Positions 8,001 to 16,999 are shown, numbered from the stretch's first letter. The stretch: 64,000 bases of DNA from Dendrophyllia cribrosa (GCA_024195265.1 JAJLRJ010000003.1:31649643-31713642); one strand, 5' to 3'. Translations and numbers: made by a program. Notes: generated by a model from the sequence alone, not told the origin.

Positions 8001-10351
8001 CCAACCGACTCAGGTGCAATGGCAGACAGACCAGTTGTCACAAAAACTGTGAATACGCATTAATAATATTTTGATATGCAATCAATCAATCAATCAATCT
8101 TTATTAAACAAATAGAATTTTTTTCAAAATTGTAGGCACTCGCAGGTAGCATCAAGCCAATCGAGGCGGGTGCTTTTAGAAATAAATAAATAAATAAGAA
8201 ATCACATTACTAATAAAATACGGAGATAAATAAATTGGTAGATAAATAAATAAATAAATAATAAATAAATAAAGGACATGGTTACCAAGCGGTCTTACTG
8301 TAAGGTATGCGTGCTATTAAAGTATCATCCATCAATTCATTGCTCGGTCAGTCGGTCATTCAAACTAACAATCACTTGGACAGTCAATTGTTCAATTGGT
8401 CAGTCAGTAAGTCAGTCGGTTTTTCGGTCGGCTGGTCGGTCAGTCAGTCAAACAGTCACTAGGACAGTTAATCAGTCAATTGTTCAATTGGTTAGTCCAT
8501 CAGTTGGTCGATCAATTAGTCAGTCAAGAATTTGGTTTTATCGACTGAGTCGATAAGGTAAATTAGCCACCGTAAAAAGTTTCTAGAAAGCTGACGTTTC
8601 GAGCGCTAGCCCTTCGTCGGAGCGAATCAAGGGATTGTGGGTAGTGTGTGGTTTAATATAGTAGGTGGAGCTACGCTATTGGTGGAAATTTGGTGACGTG
8701 AAAAACAAATGTAAATTAGTTGAATGAAAAGCGTTCGTTGATACCGTGGGGTTTGAGAGTGCCGATTTGAAAGATGATTTTTTGTTCTAAGTTTTTACGG
8801 CTTTCTGTGTTACCCTGGTGTAGGGAAAGGCCGCAGATTGTCATGTGTTGTTTAGAATGGTTAGTAAGATTGAAATGACGCGCGGCTGGTTTGGATGCGT
8901 CTTTGTCATTTTTTTTTTCAACAAATCAGAAGAAATGTGCCAGTTTGTCAAGAAACGTGGGTACCCTGACTCTGTTGTTAATACGGGCCAACAACGTGCA
9001 CAACAAATCGACAGACAATCAGCACTACAAACGTCACAGAAGGAAGAGAACGAGAGAATTCCATTCACCCTCACTTTCCACCCACACAATCACACAGTCA
9101 AAAGCATCATTTTAAATAAATTCAAATTACTCCAAAACGACCCCGAAATTGGCAGAATTTTTTCACAACCCCCACTAATTTCATTCAAACGTGAAAAAAC
9201 ATAGGCAACTTTCTAGTGACGAGCGAGCACACTGAAATCTGACGATGAACCGGGAATTTTAAATGCGCACGCACACGATGCAACACTTGTCCTTTCATTC
9301 ATAACGCAGACAAAATAACGGGACCGAAACGATCTATTAAAATCACTGATCGTTTCACATGCACCTCCGTAAATGTTATCTACTGCATAACATGTACTTT
9401 TTGCAAAAAGATATACATTGGCGAAACAGGGAGGAGACTGGGCGACCGTTTTCGTGAACATCTCCGAGACGTTGAAAAAAATGACAGACGCATCCAAACA
9501 GTCGCGCGCCATTTCAATCTTACTAACCATTCTAAACAACACATGACAATCTGCGGCCTTTCCCTACACCAGGGTAACACAGAAAGCCGTAAAAACTTAG
9601 AACAAAAAATCATCTTTCAAATCGGCACTCTCAAACCCCACGGAATCAACGAACGCTTTTCATTCAACTAATTTACATTTGTTTTTCACGTCACCAAATT
9701 TCCACCAATAGCGTAGCTCCACCTACTATATTAAACCACACACTGCCCACAATCCCTTGATTCTCTCCGACGAAGGGCTAGCGCCCGAAACGTCAGCTTT
9801 CTCGAATCTTTCTACGGTGGCTAATTTACCTCATCGACTCAGTCGACAAAACCAAATTCTTGTACTTCACCCCCACCGACGCAGCACCACAGTTTCTCTA
9901 GAAACTAACCCCATTCAATTAGTCAGTCAGTCAAACAGTCACTTGGACGGTCAATCAGTCAATTGTTCAATTAGTTAGTCTATCAGTTGGTCGATCAATC
10001 AGTCAGTCAGTCAGTCAGTCAGTCAGTCAGTCAGCCAGCAACTTTGCCAATCAGTCATTCAATTGTTCAATTGGTTAGTCCATCAGTTAGTCGATCAATC
10101 AGTCAGTCAGTCAGTCAGTCAGTCAGTCAGTCAGTGTGTTGGTCAGTCAATCGGATGGTTAGTTGGTCAGTCAGTGCTACAATCACAGAGGTTATTTTTC
10201 TTTCAGACTTCTGGGATTGAACATGCTTGTTGTCTACCGCCGTGCCCGCCTTGCCACCATGACTATTATAGGTCAGCCTGTGACTGCCAGTGACGAGCTG
10301 CCTGGAGTCAGCCATGCAGCTCCAGAAGCAGTTGACATTACAACGGCTTAA
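1883..10351 (+). CDS. RING-CH (MARCH-type) two-pass membrane E3 ubiquitin ligase, five visible exons
   Basis: Visible exons are 1883-2022, 3013-3066, 6318-6367, 6850-6993 and 10207-10351; every junction is GT-AG and the phases match (0, 0, 2, 2). The joined frame gives a C4HC3 RING-CH: CWVC, CLC, seven residues, HHDC, 18 residues, CKVC. This pattern binds two zincs and recruits the E2. Two hydrophobic segments follow: TTLILSMMIGAPIGVYLVCL in exon 4, and KILVIGLAVVLEYVCL running into LLGLNMLVV across the exon 4/5 junction. A tail of about 35 residues ends in DITTA. RING plus a two-pass hairpin matches MARCH ligases, which ubiquitinate membrane proteins at endomembranes or the cell surface; the target is unknown. 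The N-terminus before residue LDAPHRD and the start codon are not found. Introns carry LINE, Penelope and TIR insertions, none inside an exon. Which MARCH subgroup is not resolved. Confidence 0.85.
2279..2774. repeat. TIR-like insertion in intron a, with inner palindrome
   Basis: TTGGCACTAATAGTACCAA at 2279 is mirrored by TTGGTACTATTAGTGC at about 2757. Inside, 2465-2590 is a second imperfect palindrome (TGCACGGCAGC-type arms around CATGTTGCATGGCA). It looks like nested fold-back elements; the family is unknown. Confidence 0.5.
3013..3066 (+). CDS. RING-CH gene, exon b (last zinc-binding pair)
   Basis: An 18-codon exon preceded by a T-rich tract and AG at 3011-3012 and followed by donor GTATTT at 3067. 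It encodes a Ser/Asp-rich linker and CKVCGEQ, the final C-x2-C. Phase 0 at both ends, so it joins exon a in frame and gives an 18-residue spacing between zinc ligands, within the RING-CH range. Confidence 0.8.
3354..3450. repeat. Duplicated CGAAAGTAACGGTCCCCC motif
   Basis: The motif occurs at about 3358 and 3417, with a shorter relative at about 3988. It brackets a LINE fragment and is probably part of the same inserted repeat. Confidence 0.4.
3531..3761 (+). pseudogene. LINE reverse-transcriptase C-terminal tail fragment
   Basis: A 76-codon open tail encodes RICSFCHSNEFENEVNFLFH followed by CQHYNNLRSKLL. The CxxC, acidic, HFLFHC pattern is the zinc-finger-like C-terminus typical of cnidarian non-LTR retrotransposon ORF2 proteins. 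The RT core is missing, so this is a 5'-truncated copy in an intron of the RING-CH gene. The clade (CR1/L2-like or other) cannot be settled from the tail. Confidence 0.6.
3762..5225. other. Intron of the RING-CH gene without recognised gene
   Basis: AT-rich, with scattered short repeats. No exon-like block with paired splice sites and no conserved protein motif was found. Confidence 0.4.
5226..5293. repeat. Short perfect-type palindrome (MITE-like)
   Basis: TAGCCTGCGCGCGGATGTCT at the left is mirrored by AGGAGACGTCCACGCGCAGG plus CTA at the right, around a CG-containing loop of about 14 bases. The TAGCCTG end is shared with the larger element at 51818-52856. Confidence 0.7.
5425..5530 (+). 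repeat. Dispersed GGTACCATGCAAAAGTACT repeat, copy 1
   Basis: Contains ATGGTACCATGCAAAAGTAC, then GAATGGTCACACCACAGGG and a GTCCACGGACTCAAAAGTTA-like block. Related copies lie at 12495-12668 (opposite strand, two tandem units), 16070-16350, 39426-39520 and 53920-53985. Confidence 0.7.
5617..6208 (+). mobile_element. hAT-like DNA element, internally deleted
   Basis: The left end is CAGGGCTCGAAATTAAC; the right end, GTTAGACCCCTG, is an imperfect inverted match. Subterminal CTAGCAAACTTTTG-like motifs are mirrored near the right end. GTATC flanks both sides (5612-5616 and 6209-6213), a 5-bp target duplication rather than the 8 bp usual for hAT; some hAT groups do make 5 bp. It lies in an intron of the RING-CH gene. 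Confidence 0.6.
5929..6180 (+). pseudogene. Truncated transposase N-terminus
   Basis: An ATG opens MSKITDFLKRPCISK, followed by an acidic stretch and PPKKKQQQQ, then a hydrophobic run that is likely non-coding before the stop. The S-x-x-x-FLKRP opening with a basic linker resembles N-termini of hAT/ZMYM-type transposases. Only the first 50-odd codons look genuine; the catalytic core is deleted. Confidence 0.4.
6318..6367 (+). CDS. RING-CH gene, exon c
   Basis: A 50-base exon between CAG (6315-6317) and donor GTAGGT (6368). It encodes YKLATGRTWLPSGLTV plus two bases of an Arg codon. Entry phase 0 and exit phase 2 are exactly what is needed to connect exons b and d. The Tyr right after CGEQ fits the usual residue following the last RING-CH cysteine. 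Confidence 0.75.
6513..6532. repeat. Poly-C run
   Basis: Uninterrupted cytosines, so poly-G on the minus strand. One of several such runs in the window (also 14430-14449, 20743-20766, 36228-36243, 36439-36457 and 39918-39946). Confidence 0.85.
6850..6993 (+). CDS. RING-CH gene, exon d (membrane segments)
   Basis: Bounded by TTCTAG and donor GTAAGTA. Phase 2 in and out. Encodes HWLQTT, then two hydrophobic stretches separated by a short TSIPPTCK turn, as expected for the membrane hairpin of MARCH ligases. The second segment is completed by exon e. Confidence 0.8.
7063..7242. repeat. CAATAGGCCATT fold-back MITE, copy 1
   Basis: The left end CAATAGGCCATTTTCGAG is mirrored by CTCGGAAATGGCCTATTG. 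The arms include a shared GGTTTCGCACCTAGCCTCGC block and an ATGCAAAT octamer. A second copy is at 14073-14272. Confidence 0.8.
7395..7720 (+). mobile_element. Probable non-LTR retrotransposon 3' tail
   Basis: A coding-like end (LIEDGCVNCNICIT, stop near 7480) is followed by an AT-rich 3' region and CTTAAATAAAGTTTATAGTA, a polyadenylation-type hexamer leading into a TAATAATAAT tail at the 3' end. The coding match is weak; the tail shape is the main support. Confidence 0.35.
7735..8045. repeat. Degenerate GTCA/TGAC-rich simple repeat
   Basis: Repeated AGTCAGT, CAACCGACTGA and related tetramers in both orientations. Related tracts lie at 8330-8528 and 9918-10180 and now flank the second Penelope copy. 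Confidence 0.6.
8079..8275. repeat. CAAT repeat plus AATA/AAAT microsatellite
   Basis: AATCAATCAATCAATC leads into TTTATTAAAC, the look of a reversed LINE 3' end. It is followed at 8184-8275 by runs of ATAA. Confidence 0.6.
8272..8306 (+). pseudogene. Duplicated fragment of RING-CH exon c with its donor site
   Basis: About 35 bases match exon c from GGACGTGGTTACC to the GT donor with two substitutions. Both fall at third codon positions (ACG to ACA, GTT to GTA), so TWLPSGLTV is unchanged and a donor (GTATGC) is kept. The left part of the exon and its acceptor are missing, replaced by the AAAT microsatellite. It lies downstream of exon d, out of order. Confidence 0.65.
8330..8528 (+). repeat. 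GTCA-rich tract, left flank of Penelope copy 2
   Basis: Runs of GGTCAGTCAGT with interspersed GTCAATTGTTCAATTGGTTA. The same phrases resume at 9918, so the retroelement apparently landed inside one continuous tract. Confidence 0.6.
8591..8622 (-). ncRNA. Hammerhead-like core, inverted arm of Penelope copy 2
   Basis: On the minus strand it reads CCGACGA, GGGC-UAGC-GCUC, GAAA, CGUC, identical in core and stem II to copy 1. Confidence 0.45.
8919..9671 (+). pseudogene. Broken Penelope coding region (linker plus GIY-YIG)
   Basis: Matches copy 1 from NKSEEMCQF onward to the C-terminal RFSFN, but the frame breaks soon after FKRE near 9200, and small indels recur around 9225-9260 and 9480-9500. The RT catalytic box is absent. 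The GIY-YIG block (KKIYIGETGRRLGDRFREH) is still readable in pieces, so the decay is recent. Confidence 0.8.
9766..9793 (+). ncRNA. Hammerhead-like core, plus arm of Penelope copy 2
   Basis: Same core as copy 1, but the 3' side of stem II is GCCC instead of GCUC. This turns a G-U pair into G-C, so the stem is kept or strengthened. Confidence 0.45.
9918..10180 (+). repeat. GTCA tetranucleotide array
   Basis: Long runs of CAGT/GTCA at 9996-10035 and 10098-10138 with degenerate flanks. It ends just before the acceptor of the last RING-CH exon. Open frames rich in SVSQSVSQ here are microsatellite artefacts. Confidence 0.85.
10207..10351 (+). CDS. RING-CH gene, terminal exon e
   Basis: The acceptor is TTTCTTTCAG at 10197-10206. 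The first base completes the Arg codon left by exon d, then LLGLNMLVVYRRARLATMTI completes the second membrane segment and its basic cytosolic flank. The stop TAA is at 10349-10351. The tail is small and polar, ending DITTA. Confidence 0.8.
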
Positions 10352-11561
10352 GTAACCAGGAGAAGCTCATGAGCACTGTTTTGCCATGCAGGGCGGCTCA
10401 GTTGGAAGCTTTAATTAATAGTGTATATTTCCAATACGAGGAAAAAATGTAAAGAAAATCCATTGCTCTTGTTAAGAGATTCGATAATTTTGAATATAAC
10501 TGTTATTGAAGAATTTTCCTGAGGACAAATCGAAATGATCGCAACAACTGAAAATCTTTCGGCAGTCACGCCAAACCCTTGGTTCCCAATGGGCTGTCAT
10601 TCGTGTTAACTATTGTACATAGCGTTTTTCAAGAGACACTGCTTTTCAATGGAAATAAGCCGTGTCTCAGAATTACAAAATTCACAAGATGAACTTCGTA
10701 TAGGCGAGTGTTTGCTGACTTCATTGTTTACATTTTGTCTAATTAGCATACGTGCGCGCGCAGTCTAGAAGTAACGCAGAGAAGGCATCGTGCTAATTGA
10801 CTTCAAAAGTTGAAAGATCTTGTTAATATACGTAATTTTAAGCTCTTTGAATGCAGTGTTCAAGGAAATATACTATTAAAATGTCTTATATATCGGGCTC
10901 AAATTTCCAGAGAAAACTAATTTTGCTATCCCCTTTATTTTGTAGCTCTATTAGAGAATGAGGCGTATATGCTAATGAGACAATGATTGTAATCAATGAT
11001 TCGCCTATAAGGTTGTGTGTTTCGTCACGTAACTCAGAGTTACTGGAATCCAGTGTGAATTTCTAGGAAAAACAAAAACAATGCGAGTTCTCTTCTGTCA
11101 TGGTCTCTCCATAAGAACAGTATTAATGTAGTGTCGTAAGACCAAAACCATAGTAATCACTCTGGCCAATCACAAGACACGCAGACAATCCAATGGACCA
11201 ATCAGATCTCGAAGCAAATACATATAGCCGGCGCCAAGCGCGGGAAAACGCGTGCGAGTAAATCACGATTGGTTCTGGTTTTGAGAAAGTGGCGCGAGAT
11301 TTTTTAACCAATCACAAAGCGTAGAAATGCAAAATCAAAGCATACACGAAATTACTTTTGACACTTAATTGAAAACCGTTTTATTTTAAATATAACGACT
11401 AAGCAGTTTATTTGACTGCAGTGAACGATGTTTAATAACTTTTTCCAGTATTCACAGTTCTAGATTTAAATATGGCTTTTGAAAATTATGTAAAAATAAA
11501 GCAAAATATAATATATATAATATTCAACCAACGACCCAGTGAAGTCGGTTAAAGTGTTCCG
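10352..11561. other. Intergenic, no gene seen; CCAAT-rich block at 11150-11325
   Basis: AT-rich sequence downstream of the RING-CH gene. At 11150-11325 there are several CCAATCA motifs in both orientations around a GC-rich core (GCCGGCGCCAAGCGCGGGAA). This may be a repeat; no coding signal is present. Confidence 0.4.
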
Positions 11562-12111
11562 TTAAAGTGTATATGACAGATATTTTTTATTTGCTTGATG
11601 GAATCTATATGGCGTTCTGATAAGAAAGTCGGAAAAAGATTTTCGATATCGATTTTTCTTGTCCTTGATTTAGCCGTCTAAAAACGTGAAATTTCACTTC
11701 CGGTGGGTTACAAAACCGCGCAAGAAGAAAGACTGGAAATAGTCCGCTGTGACGTCAATACAAGAATGCCAGTGTCGCGGTTTCTCAGTTCCTCCGTTTT
11801 TTGGTGCGTGTTGCTACAACCATAGACAACACACCTCAATAGAACCATATTTCTTCCTCAAGGAGCACCAAAAAATGTAAGGAACCGAGAAAACGCCACA
11901 CCGGCATTCTTGTATTGACGTCACAGCGGACTATTTCCAGTCTTTCTTCTTGCGCGGTTTTGTAACCCACCGGAAGTGAAATTTCACGTTTTAGACAGCT
12001 AAAACATGGAAAAGAAAATCGATATCGAAAAAACTCTTTTCGATTTTCTTATCAGAACGCCATGTAGATTCCATCAAGCAAATAAAAAAATATCTGTCAT
12101 ATACACTTTAA
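11562..12111. mobile_element. TTAA-flanked fold-back element (TTAAAGTGTATATGACAG ends)
   Basis: The arms of about 250 bp are near-complete inverted copies: TTAAAGTGTATATGACAG at the left, CTGTCATATACACTTTAA at the right. Ends in TTAA suggest a piggyBac-like or Kolobok-like origin. No ORF is carried. The same arms bound the 4.5-kb element at 41984-46493. Confidence 0.8.
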
Positions 12112-12225
12112 GCAATTTAAGTTAAATGTGGACCCAAACGTGGTGTAGATGGATTGTAAATATATTGTTTATATTTGCCTTGATATTTGGCTGATTTAGA
12201 TCAGCTTAACATTTTGTTATAGTAT

Positions 12226-12375
12226 GTATATGTTGTGGGTCAAAATTTGTCTTGGTTCAAAATTTTCTTTCCTTTGTTTAAAACTCATTATCATACATTA
12301 TCATGCATTTTCATACCCAAGAACAAAGGAAAAGAAAATTTTGAACCAAGGCAAATTTTGACCCACAACATATAT
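12226..12375. mobile_element. GTATATGTTGT fold-back MITE, copy 1
   Basis: GTATATGTTGTGGGTCAAAA at the left is mirrored by TTTTGACCCACAACATATA at the right. It shares ends with elements at 25507-25645 and 42811-44061. Confidence 0.75.
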
Positions 12376-12494
12376 ATCGTACATGTTGTAGTATCATTTC
12401 GGCAGGTGACTGGGCCAAAATATATTCTTTTGGACCAGTCAGTTTGGCCACTCTTAAACCTTTCACTTGCAAAGTCAATTATGGACGCATGAAA

Positions 12495-12668
12495 TGTAGT
12501 TCTAACTTTTGAGTCTGTGGACGAAATCCTATGGTGTGACCATTCAAATTAAACCTCTTCAGTAGTACTTTTGCATGGTACCATTTGTTCTTACTTTTGA
12601 GTCTGTGGACGGAATCCTATGGTGTGACCATTCAAATTAAACCTCTTCAGTAGTACTTTTGCATGGTA
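12495..12668 (-). repeat. Dispersed GGTACCAT repeat, two tandem units
   Basis: Two near-identical units about 87 bp apart, each running TTTTGAGTCTGTGGACG, ATGGTGTGACCATTCAAA, TTTTGCATGGTACC. Opposite orientation to the copy at 5425. Confidence 0.75.
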
Positions 12669-13870
12669 CTACATTACAAAATTAAATTTGGAAGTTTTCT
12701 TGAATTTTGATTTTTGGTATTCTTTGGATTTAAAATGTTAAAAGAGCCGTGGAAAACATATTTCTAAATCCCGTTATGTTTTCTTAGAGACATAGAAAGC
12801 AGCTGTGATATTTACCGACAATCATTATTGCATCTTCCACAACACATAGTTTTGTCCGTTTGTAAAGGGGCTTTGTCAAAAGACACATTTGTATCAACAT
12901 CAAGGGGAACTTTAATAATTGTGATTGTCCAGAACACTCACTTCATTAATTAAAAGTCACTGGAAAATTACACCTTTTTGTAAATTATAGTTAGGTAGCT
13001 ATTATTTTTTTTGAAGGATTGTTATTTGATATGGAAAATTGAACAGAAAGATATATAAAAGGGCGGTTACACCCTGTTTAATAATAAACACCATATTTCT
13101 ACGCATTATCGTGTTGATGTTGGATGTCCACAATAAATTGTGACAAAAGAGCGCCCAATCTTAAAACCAACCTATTAGTAACTTGAAAATTCTAATGACG
13201 ATAAACTGGTTTACAGTCGAATCACTTAATACTGGGACACCAAAAAGACAGATCCAAGTCTGGGCATCATAGAGGTGTACAAAAAAAGAGGTAGGGGTTG
13301 TGTTGTATCGGGGATCAAGAGAGGTACCATATTATGGAATTGTCCGTAATGAGCGGTTCGATTGTGTGTATTTTGCTGTTTCTGACGAGCGGAATTATCG
13401 TGTTTTTCAAATTTCACAAAAACCAGTTAAAGGGGGCAGTGTTTCGGGAATTTTGACCTGTTTTGGTCAAATTGTACACTACGTTTACCTATACAAAAAC
13501 ATTTTTCTGTTTTTGAAATGACACAATGACCTTGAACAAATGGTAATGATAATAATTAGCAAAAAGGAATTGACGACTTTGGCCAACTCCTCGGTGAAAG
13601 CATTGCACCTGCATCAGAAGCATGCTTAGCGTTTCTTTGCGTGATGCAATTTAATCCAATTTAATTTCAACCTGCTTCCAATGAGTGGAGGTGTAAAGTG
13701 CATTCCCAACTCCTCTTCGGGGACGCGTGCCTGCCGCCAGCATCACATCACATAACGTGAACTGTGATTTTTATCACTCTTGTCTCCTATACCTCTTAGT
13801 TTATATACTTTTTATACCAAGGCTAAACATTCCATAGTGTTTTTAATAATGTAGATTACGTTCCTGTTTT
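12669..13870. other. Intergenic, no gene seen
   Basis: AT-rich sequence with short open frames that lack recognisable motifs or plausible splice structure. Confidence 0.4.
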
Positions 13871-13965
13871 CTCTCACTCCCCTCCTCCCCTCCCTCCCCT
13901 CCCTCCCCTCCTCCCCCCTCCCCCCCTCCCCCCCTCCCCTCCCCTCCCCTCCCCCTCTTCCTCCC
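13871..13965. repeat. CCTCCC polypyrimidine tract
   Basis: Almost pure C/T, in CTCCCCTCC units. The minus strand is G-tract rich and could form quadruplex or triplex DNA. The Gly/Arg-rich reverse frame here is an artefact. Confidence 0.8.
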
Positions 13966-14072
13966 CGTTTTTAACAATGTCAGAAGACGCGATCAAGGGT
14001 GTGGGTGTCAGTCTGTAAAGGCGAAGGAGGGGAGAGGAAAGAAACCGCAAATTTCTCCTTTGACAACAGAGG

Positions 14073-14272
14073 CAATAGGCCATTTCCGAGTTGCCTTTCG
14101 CCTTTCTATCAAAGCAAAGCTAGGTGCGAAACCTTTCATATGAAAATGAGTTTTCATTCACATGCAAATAAAACTAATTTGCATGTGAATGAAAACTCAT
14201 TTTCATATGAAAGGTTTCGCACCTAGCCTCGCTTTGAAAGAGAGGCTAAAGGCAACTCGGAAATGGCCTATT
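14073..14272. repeat. CAATAGGCCATT fold-back MITE, copy 2
   Basis: Same ends and GGTTTCGCACCTAGC block as copy 1 at 7063-7242. This copy keeps a fuller centre with two facing CATGCAAAT motifs. Confidence 0.8.
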
Positions 14273-14429
14273 CAAATATTGCCATGGTGATTCTATTTTC
14301 ATATTAAAAGAAAACTACATTGAAATTAAAAGCTTCCTTGGAAATTAAAAAGGAAGTATGGCCATTTTGCACGATTATACGCGAACTATACGTCGCTGGG
14401 GATAAAAATGCGGATCAAATGAATTTAAA

Positions 14430-14449
14430 GGGGGGGGGGGGGGGGGGGG
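14430..14449. repeat. Poly-G run
   Basis: Twenty consecutive G in an otherwise unremarkable region; 14450-16060 holds no gene I can recognise. Confidence 0.8.
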
Positions 14450-16069
14450 AGTGTTCCCTGAGTCACAGCCATTACAGGTGTTGTTCTTTCTTCCCACTCT
14501 TCCCACCCTCTTTCACTCCTCCCAGCCCCCGACGTTTTTCAAACCAAAATGGCGGCCAGACACTAAACAAATTTTAAAATTCAGCGCCGTCACCCACCCA
14601 TAAACACGCCAGCACTGTAGGCTGGTCATTAATAGTGGCAGCACTCATTTCTAATTATTTTTTGTACTGAAGTTATGCCACCCTTCCGGTAATCCGGTTA
14701 TCGAACAACAAAACTGTCAGAATTTGAATGGATCAGAGATTTATACTGAACGCTCCATTAACATTTCTATTTTTAAGCCGCGATCATCCGAGCGTGGCGG
14801 TCGGAATATATGTGTTCCAGAGTTTTCGTAAGAAAGTTGTACGTGCTCTCAACTTTGAAGTAGTTGGTTTAAGAAACGAATCAGTATAACAGAGGTAGGT
14901 GAAGTAATCGTAATTTAAAAAAAGCCCTGCAAATGCTCAGATTCTTGGATAACTTTGTGAGTGTAGAGACATAGCTTGGGCACAAGTGTCGTCTTGGTTG
15001 ACTATTCACATTTCAGACATTTATCATGCGGTATTATAGATATAGGCAATCCATAGCTCCCGTGTATCAATACCATTTTATGTTGTACGCAGTATTAAGT
15101 GACATCGAAGGAACAGATCATTGACAGCTTTGACTGAGGCGGTTCGCAAAGTTTCCGCAGCTCTTTAGCCAAATGAACTGTCGGTAATCAAAGGGACTGT
15201 TATTTTTTTTAACGCGCATGGATCTGTCCGCAGGCTTTACTTTAAAAATATCAATATTTATTTTCCCTAATCCGGCAAAGCATTTAGTTGCTCGATTGTC
15301 TTGTTTTATCAGTAAGATAATTAGCTTCATGAGCTGTTTACACCGTTTAACTGGTGTGTTGCGGTTAAGTGAAAAGTTGAATTCCCGTCGTTGTATTTCA
15401 AAGCGGCAACATAAATCTGCTAACACTATATGGTCGTATATGACGCATACATGCGAGGAGAATCGTCTACCACGACTCTAAGTAGGTAAAAGTTGTATTC
15501 ATAGAGAAAGCTTGAGCACACTAAAATTACGGATTGTTTGGCTAAGTTACGCATGAGGTGCGCAAGGACCGTGACTTGTATGATTTGTATCTTCTGTAGT
15601 CATAAAAGGGGGGAGGGTGCGAGTTGAATTATTTGTTGACTTCGAAGGTTCCTATAGCCAGTTCGGTCTCAAGGATCCCGTATTCGTAGCACCGTACCTT
15701 AGTTGTTATTTTTATGCTATACCGCTCAGCTCAGTACATCACAAGAGGTACGTCTGATTCAGACTCTTGTATTTGCCAATTGAAGCATAAAATTACCAAA
15801 AACCTTAAACAAACACCGACTTCATATTTCGTCCCAGTCTCCACTCGATGATTATAAACTGAGAAATAGGAGAATAATCATAGTAGCAAAAATGTTTTGG
15901 GAGGGTTAGAGACGATGAGAAACGCTTCTTTTTATGATCTAATGCGTGGCTCCGGCTCCAATTTGTGCGTGGCCAAAACCAGTGTCATATTACACTGTGA
16001 TGCAAAGACGTTTGCGAACTGCGGCGGAAATCATGGCGAACAAGACTGAAAACTTAAAACCACCTTGTT

Positions 16070-16350
16070 CTGCATAATAAACCGAGTACCACAAGAAAGT
16101 ACTGCTCAGTACCTTTCATTTACATGATCACACTTTAAGATTTCTTCCACAGGCTCAAAAGTTAGAATCACCTTGTACAGCATAACAAACAGTACCACAG
16201 GAGAGTACTGCTCTGTAGCTTTGATTTAAATGGTCACATGCACTTTCATCCATACACTCAAAAGACAGAACCACCTTACACAGTAAGCTTTCATTTGCAT
16301 AGCAACACTGATCCCGTGACAGACTCAAAAGGTATAACCACCTTACACAT
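16070..16350. repeat. Divergent tandem relatives of the GGTACCAT dispersed repeat
   Basis: Three to four degenerate units with AGTACCACAAGAAAGTACTG, TTTCATTTACATGATCACA and CACTCAAAAGACAGAACCA-type blocks. More diverged than the 12495 pair. Confidence 0.5.
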
Positions 16351-16377
16351 TGGCTTCCATTTCAGCCAAGACTCGCA

Positions 16378-16620
16378 GCCTTGTTAGGGAGTCTTAAAAA
16401 GCAGCGTTTTTTAGAGTCTCAAAACGCAGCCTTTTTGGGGAGTTTTAAAGGAGTCTTAAAAAGTAGCCTTTTTACAGGGTCTTTTAAAAGGCGTCTTTTT
16501 TAAAAACGCAGCCTTTTTAGGTAGTCTTGAAAAGGCAGCGTTTTAATTAAAAATAGCGTTTTTAAGAATTCTTAAAAAGCGACGATTTGATGGAGTTTTA
16601 AAAAGCGCGCATTGATTTAA
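16378..16620. repeat. AAAAAGCAGCCTTTTT minisatellite
   Basis: Irregular units of GTCTTAAAAAGCAGC alternating with GCAGCCTTTTTAGG. Many units are themselves short palindromes of AAAAAGC/GCTTTTT type. Confidence 0.6.
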
Positions 16621-16926
16621 TCGCATTAAAACCTATACTTAAAAAGAGACTTATGCAATTGTGGTTAATTACATAAGGCCCTTTCTCTGACAAAAGTTAC
16701 ATGATAGCGCCATTCATAAGTCCGGGTTTACATAGAGTGGTTTACGGTTATTTGTTAGAGCTGTACGTATACGGCGCCCTGTGATCAGTTCCTGATAATG
16801 GTCCGACAAACGTTTGTGATCACGAAATTAGAAATACCGTAGTTTTAATGACATGCATTTTCACTTATATTTCATTGTTTTATTTGGTCCTTATCACACT
16901 TTTTACCTTTTTCAGTTCAGCCTGAC

Positions 16927-16999
16927 ATGGAAAGATGTACAGGAAGAGCATTCTTGATAGTTATCTTCCTTTTGGCGTTTCTCTTGTCTCTTGTCTCTG
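16927..16999 (+). CDS. Ly6-like gene, signal-peptide exon
   Basis: ATG in GACATGG context; 24 codons plus one base, then donor GTAAGTGG at 17000. Reading past this donor gives an unrelated Cys-poor peptide, so the longer open frame is not real. Confidence 0.85.

Larger units (their letters stand above)
8529..9860. mobile_element. Penelope-like element copy 2 with two outward-facing 3' ends
   Basis: Bases 8529-8918 are the element's 3' end on the minus strand (3' region plus the last coding part). Bases 8919-9860 are a longer 3' portion on the plus strand. Both outer edges are AATTTGGTTTT / AAAACCAAATT. The join at 8910-8922 lies in a T-run followed by CAAC, a motif present in both partners, so microhomology probably guided the inversion. 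Sequence to about 9915 may also belong to the element. Confidence 0.75.

Noticed and set aside
10063..10293. SVSQSVSQ-rich frames in the last RING-CH intron
   Set aside because: Microsatellite translation of GTCA repeats; only the part from 10207 is an exon.
13874..14083. Gly/Arg-rich minus-strand frame
   Set aside because: Translation of the CCTCCC polypyrimidine tract.
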